From JBDIAG01 sp047974565 (GTDB taxonomy: Bacteria; Actinomycetota; Actinomycetes; Actinomycetales; CAWJMD01), in NCBI GenBank assembly GCA_047974565.1, contig JBKECN010000035.1, forward strand, positions 62,001-126,000: a stretch of 64,000 nt of DNA, written 5' to 3'. Positions 35,753 through 42,811 of the stretch are shown here, in pieces. Both the position numbers and the translations under genes were made by a program. Numbering within the stretch: the stretch's first letter is position 1; every line of letters starts with the position of its first letter. Below the pieces are notes generated by a model, which was not told the DNA's origin, did no database searches, and saw nothing but the letters and a program-made list of their open reading frames with translations.

Positions 35753-37006
35753 ATGTCGCTGCAGGTCATGGCCAGCGTCCCGGAGCCGGATCTGCTCCGG
35801 CTGCCCTGGCAGTTGCCTCTCCTCGAGTGGCCCGATGAGGTGCTCGCGGCGCTACCGCGCGGGATCTCCCGACACATTGTTCGTTTCGCCCGGGTCGGTG
35901 GTGGCGTGGTGGCGATCAAAGAGATCTCCGAGGACCTGGCCCGCAAGGAGTACACCCTGCTGCGCACGCTGGGTCGACTGCATGTGCCCTGCGTAGAGCC
36001 GGTTGCGGTGATCTCCGGCCGGCAGGACGAGCACGGTCACCCCCTCGAACCCGTACTGGTCACCCAGCATCTGAAGTTCTCGCTGCCCTATCGAGCGCTG
36101 TTCAGCCAGACGCTGCGCCCGGACACCTGGGAGCGGGCGGTGGACGCGCTCGCGGTGCTGCTCGTCCGGTTGCACCTGACCGGGCTGTGGTGGGGGGACG
36201 TGTCGTTGTCCAACACCCTCTTCCGCCGCAATGCCGGCGAGTTCGCCGCCTACCTGGTCGATGTGGAGACCGGCGTGCTCCGCGACGCGCTCTCACGCGG
36301 GCAGCGCGAGCACGACCTGGAGATCGCCTCGATGAACATCGCCGGCGAGATGCTCGACCTGCAAGCCGGTCACCTGCTCAGCGAGGACGTCGACGCCGCC
36401 CTGGCCAGCCAGATCATCGTCGATCGCTATCACCGGCTATGGGATGCACTCACCGCTCCCGAATCCTTCGACTCCGAGGAGATGTGGCGGGTACAGGCTC
36501 GGATCGCCACCCTGAACAGCCTGGGCTTCGACGTGGGTGAACTGGAGATCACCACGGACCTGGACGGCACGTCCATGCAGATCCAGCCCAAGGTGGTCGA
36601 CGCCGGACACCATTCGCGTCGGCTGATGCGGTTGACCGGCCTGGACGTGGAGGAGAACCAGGCCCGTCGGATGCTCAACGACCTCGACGCCTTCCGCGCC
36701 TACACCGACCAGCAGAACGAGGAGGAGGAGATCGTCGCGCACCAATGGCTGACAGACGTGTACGAGCCGGTGCTGCGCTCGATTCCACGGGAGCTGACGT
36801 CCAAACTGGACCCGGCCGAGGTCTTTCACGAGGTCCTCGAGCACCGCTGGTACCTCTCGGAGCGCCAGGGCTACGACGTGCAGATGCGCGAGGCGGTGGA
36901 CTCCTACATCGGCACCGTCCTGGCCCACAAGCCGGACGAGGTACGGGTCGTCGGTGTCGACACCGCTGAATTGCCGATCGTGGCGCGGGGAACCCCCCGC
37001 CGATAG
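35753..37006 (+). CDS. DUF4032-domain protein
   Basis: The 417-residue protein matches the actinobacterial DUF4032 layout. An N-terminal kinase-like fold spans about residues 1-220 (ISRHIVRFARVGGGVVAIKEISEDLARKEYTLLRTL, then LHLTGLWWGDVSLSNTLFRR). The DUF4032 C-terminal domain follows (EVFHEVLEHRWYLSERQGYDV near 370). The WGDVSLSNTL segment resembles the HxDxxxxN catalytic loop of lipopolysaccharide-kinase-like proteins, with Trp-Gly in place of the usual His. Activity is unproven. ATG 35753 is preferred over an earlier in-frame start because homology begins there. The adjacent ldh gene is 79 bases downstream. Confidence 0.85.
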   Translation: MSLQVMASVPEPDLLRLPWQLPLLEWPDEVLAALPRGISRHIVRFARVGGGVVAIKEISEDLARKEYTLLRTLGRLHVPCVEPVAVISGRQDEHGHPLEPVLVTQHLKFSLPYRALFSQTLRPDTWERAVDALAVLLVRLHLTGLWWGDVSLSNTLFRRNAGEFAAYLVDVETGVLRDALSRGQREHDLEIASMNIAGEMLDLQAGHLLSEDVDAALASQIIVDRYHRLWDALTAPESFDSEEMWRVQARIATLNSLGFDVGELEITTDLDGTSMQIQPKVVDAGHHSRRLMRLTGLDVEENQARRMLNDLDAFRAYTDQQNEEEEIVAHQWLTDVYEPVLRSIPRELTSKLDPAEVFHEVLEHRWYLSERQGYDVQMREAVDSYIGTVLAHKPDEVRVVGVDTAELPIVARGTPRR

Positions 37007-37048
37007 TCAGCCGACGATATGTTGGCGTCGACTCGAAAAACCCAGATC

Positions 37049-37061
37049 GTCACAAAGTGAC
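37049..37061. promoter_or_regulatory. Palindrome upstream of ldh
   Basis: GTCACAAAGTGAC (five-base arms, three-base centre) lies 24 bases before the ldh start, with AGGAGG at 37071-37076 just after it. It is a possible operator; it does not fit the Rex consensus. Confidence 0.4.
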
Positions 37062-37085
37062 ATCGTCACCAGGAGGCCACATCTC

Positions 37086-38036
37086 ATGTCCCAGTCGGGT
37101 CGTTTCACGGTTGCGGTGATCGGGGCGGGCGCGGTCGGTGCGACCCTCGCCTACGCCACGTTGGTGCGCGGGGTGGCGCGCCGGGTGGTGCTCTACGACA
37201 TCAACACCGCCAAGGTCCGCGCCGAGGTGCTCGACCTGGCGCACGGACGGATGTTTTTCCCCGAGGCCGAGGTGGAGGGCTCGGACGACATCGAGGTGTG
37301 CCGGGACGCCGACATCATCGTGGTGACCGCGGGGGCGAAGCAGAAGCCTGGCCAGTCCCGGATGGACCTGGCCGGATCGACGGTAGGGATGATGCAGAAG
37401 ATCATCCCGGCCGCGCTGGAGGTGGCCCCGGATGCCACCTATGTGATGGTCACCAACCCGGTGGACGTGGTGACCTATGTGGCGCAAAAGATCTCGGGCC
37501 TGCCACGCAATCAGCTGTTCGGCTCGGGCACCGTGCTGGATTCCTCGCGCTTGCGGTTCCTGGTGGCCCAGTCGTGCGGTGTCGCGGTGGGCAACGTGCA
37601 CGCGTACATGGCCGGTGAGCACGGCGACACCGAGGTGCCGCTGTGGAGCTCGGCCAGCATCGGGGGCGTGCCACTGCTGGACTGGGAGAAGGAGACCGGT
37701 GAACTGGGCGAAGCCAGCCGTGACGAGATCGCCTACCAGGTGGTCAACGCCGCATACCAGGTGATCGAGGGCAAGGGCGCGACCAACTACGCCGTGGGCC
37801 TGGCCGGGACGCGGATCATCGAGTCCCTGCGCCGGGACGAGAACCGGGTGCTGCCGGTCTCGACCTACGTGGAGGACTTCCACGGGATCAGCGACGTGTG
37901 CATGTCGGTTCCGACGATCGTCTCGGCCGACGGCGCAGGGCGTCAGTTGCAGTTGCCGGTGAGCGAAGGGGAACTGGCCCAGCTCAGGGCCAGTGCCGAT
38001 TCCATCAGGGCCAGCGCCCGCACTCTCGGCTTCTGA
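37086..38036 (+). CDS. ldh: L-lactate dehydrogenase
   Basis: The 316-residue NAD-dependent enzyme reduces pyruvate to lactate. It has Rossmann motif GAGAVGATLAY (13-23), the mobile loop GAKQKPGQSRMDL with the substrate-selective Gln and catalytic Arg, TNPVDVVTYV, and catalytic histidine in AGEHGDTEVPLWS. The Gln in the loop favours lactate over malate dehydrogenase. The ATG at 37086 has AGGAGG nine bases upstream. It is probably a single gene; an unusual stem-loop follows at 38119. Confidence 0.95.
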   Translation: MSQSGRFTVAVIGAGAVGATLAYATLVRGVARRVVLYDINTAKVRAEVLDLAHGRMFFPEAEVEGSDDIEVCRDADIIVVTAGAKQKPGQSRMDLAGSTVGMMQKIIPAALEVAPDATYVMVTNPVDVVTYVAQKISGLPRNQLFGSGTVLDSSRLRFLVAQSCGVAVGNVHAYMAGEHGDTEVPLWSSASIGGVPLLDWEKETGELGEASRDEIAYQVVNAAYQVIEGKGATNYAVGLAGTRIIESLRRDENRVLPVSTYVEDFHGISDVCMSVPTIVSADGAGRQLQLPVSEGELAQLRASADSIRASARTLGF

Positions 38037-38118
38037 CTTACCGGACATCCCCGGTCGACACCGACCATCCGCCGTCAAGCCAGCGGGTGGGCAATTCCAG
38101 CGGGTGTACGGAGGCGAA

Positions 38119-38187
38119 CACAAAACAGGCTGTACGGGCCGGAGCTGGAGTTCAGCTCCAGCAACCGCCGGCACAGCCTGTCTTGTG
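38119..38187. repeat. Large compound stem-loop after ldh
   Basis: The outer arms at 38119-38133 (CACAAAACAGGCTGT) and 38173-38187 (ACAGCCTGTCTTGTG) pair almost completely. CGG/CCG pairs lie inside, and a perfect 7-base hairpin GCTGGAG-TTCAG-CTCCAGC (38144-38162) forms the tip. It lies in the 231-base gap between ldh and the NUDIX gene, both on the plus strand. No T-run follows, so it may be a terminator of unusual type, an mRNA-end stabiliser or a small RNA. Confidence 0.7.
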
Positions 38188-38267
38188 CACCGGCACCGGC
38201 CACGGTGCTCGGCCATCCCGTCCCGGGCCGCCCGTAGGCCTCGCGATCACGCCGTAGGCTGTCCGCC

Positions 38268-38936
38268 GTGGACGTCCCCGCCTGGTTCTCGCGCATCGAG
38301 TCCGGCCTCGGATCGAGACTGCCCGCCTGGTTCAGCGATCACCCTGCGCCGGAGAATCCCCGGCGCCGCTCCTCGGTCTTGGTGCTCTTCTCACCGGGCG
38401 AGGATGTCGCCGCCGCGCGCGAGGACCCGCGGCATTGCCGGGTGGTGCTCACCGAGCGGGCACATACCTTGCGCTCGCACGCGGCGCAGGTGGTCTTCCC
38501 GGGCGGACATGTGGAGCCGGGCGAGTCCCTCCAGGAGGCCGCCCTGCGCGAGTCCGCCGAGGAGACCGGCCTCGATCCGACGGGCGTCCAGGTGGTGCTC
38601 ACCATGCCGACCGTGTACCTCACCCCGGCGGCCACCTCGTACACCGCCGTGCTGGGGTGGTGGCCCACTCCGCACCCGCTGACCGTGATGGATCCGGGTG
38701 AGGTGAACCGCGTGCTGCAACCACGCGTCGGCGATCTGCTCGACCCGGCGAATATCTTCAACGGCACCGCGCCTTTCGGTTTTCGCGGTCCGGCGTTCCT
38801 CGTGGACGGGCTGGTCTGCTGGGGGGTCAGCGCGAACCTGCTGTCCGTGGTGCTGGAACTGGCGGGCTTCGAGATCGACTGGGCTCAAGCCCCGGACCGA
38901 GCCGTGCCCGAGTATCTGCTGGCCCCGTACCGGTGA
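38268..38936 (+). CDS. NUDIX hydrolase, CoA pyrophosphatase type
   Basis: The 222-residue protein has a perfect Nudix box (GHVEPGESLQEAALRESAEETGL, residues 80-102) preceded by the HTLRSHAAQVVFPGG segment typical of CoA-diphosphatases (NudL-like), which cleave coenzyme A to phosphopantetheine and 3',5'-ADP. The start is GTG 38268. It is tail-to-tail with the decayed DUF559 gene. NUDIX genes with this motif are annotated as CoA pyrophosphatase; other substrates remain possible. Confidence 0.9.
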   Translation: MDVPAWFSRIESGLGSRLPAWFSDHPAPENPRRRSSVLVLFSPGEDVAAAREDPRHCRVVLTERAHTLRSHAAQVVFPGGHVEPGESLQEAALRESAEETGLDPTGVQVVLTMPTVYLTPAATSYTAVLGWWPTPHPLTVMDPGEVNRVLQPRVGDLLDPANIFNGTAPFGFRGPAFLVDGLVCWGVSANLLSVVLELAGFEIDWAQAPDRAVPEYLLAPYR

Positions 38937-39403
38937 GTGGCTAAAGGCCGCCAGATCCCGCACGGTCTGCTCCCAGGTGAGGAATACGTCCTGCCAGGTG
39001 AGGCGAACGACCGTATAGCCGAGAAGCCGAGCCTGTCGGTCTCGGGCACGATCCGCGTGATAGCTGGCACGGCTGCTGTGGTGCTCCACCGAATCGACCT
39101 CGATCACCAGGCTGTTTCCGACCAGGAGTTCAACCAAACCGACACCGTCGATGTGTACCTGCGGAACACCCCGGCACTGCAGGTGCAGCCGGACCCGCGT
39201 CTGGCCATGCCGTGTTTTGGCCGCGCCGGTGAGGCAACGCACCCGGCATCCGTGGGCCAGCGCTCTGGCAACGTCCTGATCGGCGGTGGGCGTGGCGTAC
39301 CAGCCGCGTGCGACCCGGGTCAGAGCCCCCTCTCGAGCAGCTGCGAAAGTTGAGCGCGAGTCACGCGGTCGCGCAACTCCCGGTAGGTGAAGAAGGTCTG
39401 CAC
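38937..39403 (-). pseudogene. Decayed AbiEi-like/DUF559 endonuclease-fold gene
   Basis: From GTG 39403 the translation reads VQTFFTYRELRDRVTRAQL, then SQLLERGL and a stop. One base shifted, it continues ALTRVARGWYATPTADQDVA, a typical AbiEi-type N-terminus. The shift maps to a run of five C (plus strand 39326-39330), where six would restore the frame. After CLTGAAKTRHG about 120 residues of the usual central region are missing. The C-terminal DUF559 nuclease-like part is present (PQVHIDGVGLVELLVGNSL, VIEVDSVEHHSSRASYHADR, LLGYTVVRLTWQDV). The frame then runs into the antisense of the NUDIX stop. The gene is almost certainly inactive. Confidence 0.75.
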
Positions 39404-39441
39404 CCGCCCACTGCGCGGGGAGGAGCCGCGTCCCCGAACAC

Positions 39442-40041
39442 TCACGCGGTGGGGACGAAGCGCACGGTGTTGAGCCCCTGCAGCACCTCATCGGCCGGGC
39501 CTCTGCCGAGCACCGAGACGGTGAGCAGGTAACCCTGGCAGTGCGACATGAAGACCGGGACCGCGCGATCGGCCCACCGACGGGCCGACTCCTGGTCCAG
39601 GCCCTGCTTTTCGGCGTAGCGGGTCAGGTAGTGCTCGAACGCCTGGCGCAGCGTGTGGAAACTCTGCTTGGCGTAGGTGCCCACGTGAGGATTGCGAGCC
39701 GCCGCCGCCCACAGCTCCACCACGAGGCCATCGTCGATGAGTTGCTGCGGAAGGAGGGCCACGAACATCCGGACCGCGTCGGCGGGCTCGGGAACTGGGT
39801 CTCGTCGGGCGATGGATTGCACGTCGGACACTCGGCCGGTCAGCACATCCTCGGCGAACGCCGCGATGAGCTCGTCCTTGGACTTGAAGTAGCCGTAGAT
39901 CGCCCCAGCCGACAGACCCGACTCAGCGATGATGTCGGCCATGCTGGCGCCGTTCAGCCCGAACCGCGCGAAGGCTCGGGCGGTGGCGCTGAGAATGCGC
40001 TCGCGCATCGCCTGCCGATGCTCTTCGGTGACTCGGGGCAT
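39442..40041 (-). CDS. TetR-family regulator
   Basis: The HTH is at about residues 10-55 (RERILSATARAFARFGLNGASMADIIAESGLSAGAIYGYFKSKDEL), followed by a helical ligand domain. ATG 40041 (MPRVTEEHRQAM) gives 199 residues; a GTG six codons upstream (40059) would abut the operator. It is divergent from a membrane protein gene. Two nearly identical 22-base sites lie in the gap, so it probably represses both genes and responds to a small lipophilic compound. Confidence 0.92.
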   Translation of the reverse strand: MPRVTEEHRQAMRERILSATARAFARFGLNGASMADIIAESGLSAGAIYGYFKSKDELIAAFAEDVLTGRVSDVQSIARRDPVPEPADAVRMFVALLPQQLIDDGLVVELWAAAARNPHVGTYAKQSFHTLRQAFEHYLTRYAEKQGLDQESARRWADRAVPVFMSHCQGYLLTVSVLGRGPADEVLQGLNTVRFVPTA

Positions 40042-40060
40042 GGGCACAGGGTAGCTCACA

Positions 40061-40082
40061 AGAAAAACGAACGATCCTTCTT
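40061..40082. promoter_or_regulatory. TetR operator candidate, site 1
   Basis: AGAAAAACGAACGATCCTTC followed by TT. It matches site 2 (40110-40131) at 17 of 22 positions and overlaps the -35-like TTGACA (40081-40086) of the divergent membrane protein gene. Confidence 0.6.
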
Positions 40083-40109
40083 GACACGGCGTGGGCCGCT
40101 GGGCATTCT

Positions 40110-40131
40110 AGAAGAACGAACATTCTTTTTT
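40110..40131. promoter_or_regulatory. TetR operator candidate, site 2
   Basis: AGAAGAACGAACATTCTTTT followed by TT. It lies right after a weak -10 (CATTCT, 40104-40109), spanning the expected transcription start of the membrane protein gene, and just before its GGAGG (40132-40136). Confidence 0.6.
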
Positions 40132-40141
40132 GGAGGTTGTC

Positions 40142-41446
40142 ATGCATGGCACGCATCCGGCGGCTCCGTTTCGGGCCGCCCTCGTCGCGGCGACCGCGGT
40201 CTGTCTGGTCCTGCTGGCCTTCATCTGGCCGGCGTACACCTCGACCCCGCAGAACCTGCCGGTCGATGTGGCGGGCTCGTCGGCGATGGCCGACGCCGCC
40301 ACCGAGAGGCTCTCCGAATCAGGCACGTTCACGGTCACCGCAGTCGATGACCGTGCGGCGGCGGTGGACCGGATCGAGCGCCGGGAGAGTTACGCGGCGA
40401 TCATCACCCCGGACGCCCCCGGCGGTCAGGTGGAGATCCTCACCGCGTCGGCGGCCAGCCCGGCGGTGACCCAGATGATGGCGCAGGTGGCCGGTCAGCT
40501 CGGCCAGGAACTCGCCGCTCAGGCTGGGCAGGCCCGCGCCCAGCAGAGCCAGCAGGTCGCTCAACTCGGTGCTGCGGCGGCGGCCAGCGGTGCCGCCGCC
40601 GCAACCCTGGAGCAGGTGGTTGCCGCCTCACCTGACGGGGTTTCCCCGGCACTGCAGGCCCAGCTGGCCGGCGCCCGGGAGAAGGCCGCGGCCGATGCGC
40701 AAGCCGCGTCCGCAGCCCAGGCGGCGCTGGCCCAGGCCCCGACCACAGCACCGATCACAGCACCGATCACCGTCACGGACGTCGTCCCGCTGACCGAAGA
40801 CGACTCACGCGGAACCGGTCTGGCGCTGGCGGCGCTGCCACTGGCGATGGGCGGGATGATCGGCGGAGTGCTCATCTGCCTGCTCGTGGTAGGCGTCCGT
40901 CAGCGGCTCATCGCCGCCAGCACCTACGCCGTGGTCGGCGGGCTCGCACTGGCCGCAATCCTCAGCACGTGGCTGGGGGTGCTGCCGTCCTTCGGGTGGA
41001 GCGCCCTGGTGATCGGGGCCGCGCTGCTGGCCAACGCACTGACTGTCATCGGGCTGTACGCGGCCATCGGGCGGGTGGGCCTGGGGTTGGGCGCCATCCT
41101 CATCATGTTCCTGGGCAATCCGCTCGCCTCGTCCAGTAGTCCGATGGAGTTCCTGCCCGGCTGGTGGGGAGAGTTCGGGCAGCTGCTGGTTCCGGGCGCC
41201 GGGGCGACCCTGCTGCGCAACGAGAACTACTTCCCGGCGGCCGATAGCACTCAGGCCTGGCTGGTGATGGCCGGCTGGATCGTGGCCGGTCTTGCGCTGG
41301 CCCTGCTAGGGCACTACCGCAATCGCGACGTGATGCACCCCGACGCGGACGCCGTTGCCCCGAAGGACGACGAGGTGGCGTACACCGACCAGGCTGCGCC
41401 CGGGGGCCGCTCGGGCGAACCCACTGCCGCGACGGCGACCACCTGA
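40142..41446 (+). CDS. YhgE/Pip-like (ABC-2 permease-like) membrane protein
   Basis: The ATG at 40142 follows GGAGG by five bases; the product is 434 residues. One N-terminal membrane segment (about 12-30) is followed by a ~185-residue extracytoplasmic part. That part has an Ala/Gln-rich coiled stretch (QVAGQLGQELAAQAGQARAQQSQQ) and a repeated APIT motif. Five C-terminal membrane segments (about 225-400) complete it. This matches the YhgE/Pip or DUF3533-like families related to ABC-2 permeases, often controlled by a divergent TetR protein and linked to export of lipophilic compounds. Substrate unknown. Confidence 0.82.
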   Translation: MHGTHPAAPFRAALVAATAVCLVLLAFIWPAYTSTPQNLPVDVAGSSAMADAATERLSESGTFTVTAVDDRAAAVDRIERRESYAAIITPDAPGGQVEILTASAASPAVTQMMAQVAGQLGQELAAQAGQARAQQSQQVAQLGAAAAASGAAAATLEQVVAASPDGVSPALQAQLAGAREKAAADAQAASAAQAALAQAPTTAPITAPITVTDVVPLTEDDSRGTGLALAALPLAMGGMIGGVLICLLVVGVRQRLIAASTYAVVGGLALAAILSTWLGVLPSFGWSALVIGAALLANALTVIGLYAAIGRVGLGLGAILIMFLGNPLASSSSPMEFLPGWWGEFGQLLVPGAGATLLRNENYFPAADSTQAWLVMAGWIVAGLALALLGHYRNRDVMHPDADAVAPKDDEVAYTDQAAPGGRSGEPTAATATT

Positions 41447-41486
41447 GCCAGAGTCACCCTGTGCCGATGGTGTTCCCAGCGCCTGG

Positions 41487-42809
41487 TCACGGCTCGACAG
41501 CTGCGCATACCTGGGGGTAGGGGATCCGCTCCTGCTCCAGCCGCAACGGCCTGCCGTCGACCAGGTTCTCGGTGAGGTAGTCGTACGCGGCGAGCTCGGG
41601 GCCGGTGAGCCGGCCGACCCGGCCCCGAGCTGGAGTTGGTTCGGTGCCGCACAAGTCGCGGTGCCGGATCAGCGTATCCAGGTCCATCAGGATCGACTCG
41701 GCTTGTGGCACATGGGCTCTGAGCCGGTCCAGGATGACGAAGCCATGAGTGTCGATGTCGCCCCAGTACCGCACGCGCAGCTGCTTCAGCCAGTCGAGGC
41801 CAGCGAGCCGGGCCACGTCGAAACCCTTGCCGAAGATACCCAGCACGCCAGGCATCGGCGGCAGCGCCAGATAGCTGATCTCGTTCTCCACGATGATCAC
41901 CTCATCGGCCGGAGGCCGCCGCTGCGCGGCCTCATCGATCCGCAGGTACGTATCGCTGACCCCGTCGGCTACCCAGCAGGTGCCGTCCAGCATTCGGGTG
42001 CGGACGAACTCCGGGCGGGTCCGGAACCCATACCGGGCGTCGAACTCCCGCGTCGTGCGGCTGCGGTCGATTCGCTCCTCAGGCAACACGAGGTCGATCA
42101 GGGCCGCCAACTCGACCCGGTGCCGCTCGATGAACTTGGTGTCGACGCCGTGGATGTCGAGTTGACGCAGATAGAGTCCGCTGCCGGTGTGGTCACGGAT
42201 CCAGGCGACGCAGCGCAGCAGACGGCCCCACTCTTCCCGTAGGGCCAGGGCCTTGTGCGGGTGGTCCAGCACCCACGAAGCGATGGCCGGATCGACCTGG
42301 CGCGCGGCCGCCAGCTGGGCCTGGAAATCTGCGACCTCCTGCTCCACCCCGAGGAGCTGCCACAGGTTGGCCAGCGTGCGCACGTGCACCCGGCGTGGCA
42401 ACTCGTTGGACCCGAGCAACCCTCCGCCGACGGTCCGCCACTCCACGTCATACAAGCCCTCATCGGTGACCCGCGGACCGGTTGTGATGGCCCCCGGCGG
42501 GCCCTGCGTGGTACCGGCCTCGGCGGACCCGTCCGGATCGGGGCGCGCGCCCCGGGGCCTGCCCCGCGGCTGGGCACCGGCTCTGAGCTGGGCGACCCAC
42601 GCCTGAGCCTCGGGCAGCCGCTCGGCCAGATCCTGGGCCTTGGGGCCGGTCAGTGGCACCGAAAGCCCGGCGAACTCCTCGCCTGATGCGAGCGTTCGCA
42701 GGAGGCTGCCGTCGTTCCACCTGCGTCGAAGGGCCTCGCGTATGTCGGGTGCACTGGTCCAGCCGGTGCCGGACCAGCCCTTGGGACGGGTTCGCGTCGA
42801 CGTCGACAT
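41487..42809 (-). CDS. jetD: Wadjet system nuclease subunit JetD
   Basis: The 440-residue protein has an N-terminal DUF3322-like part (1-~250) and a C-terminal DUF2220 Toprim-type domain. Metal-binding residues are visible: E308 in IIVENEISYL and D351/D353 in YWGDIDTHGF. JetD is the topoisomerase-VI-like nuclease that cuts circular plasmid DNA after extrusion by the JetABC condensin. A low-complexity Pro/Gly/Arg linker (about 80-112) splits the N-terminal region. It is the last gene of jetABCD and begins two bases after the jetC stop. Confidence 0.94.
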   Translation of the reverse strand: MSTSTRTRPKGWSGTGWTSAPDIREALRRRWNDGSLLRTLASGEEFAGLSVPLTGPKAQDLAERLPEAQAWVAQLRAGAQPRGRPRGARPDPDGSAEAGTTQGPPGAITTGPRVTDEGLYDVEWRTVGGGLLGSNELPRRVHVRTLANLWQLLGVEQEVADFQAQLAAARQVDPAIASWVLDHPHKALALREEWGRLLRCVAWIRDHTGSGLYLRQLDIHGVDTKFIERHRVELAALIDLVLPEERIDRSRTTREFDARYGFRTRPEFVRTRMLDGTCWVADGVSDTYLRIDEAAQRRPPADEVIIVENEISYLALPPMPGVLGIFGKGFDVARLAGLDWLKQLRVRYWGDIDTHGFVILDRLRAHVPQAESILMDLDTLIRHRDLCGTEPTPARGRVGRLTGPELAAYDYLTENLVDGRPLRLEQERIPYPQVCAAVEP

Positions 42810-42811
42810 CC

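Noticed and set aside
37049..37061. Rex redox-repressor site before ldh
   Set aside because: The palindrome lacks the TTGTGA-N6-TCACAA pattern; it is kept only as an unassigned palindrome.
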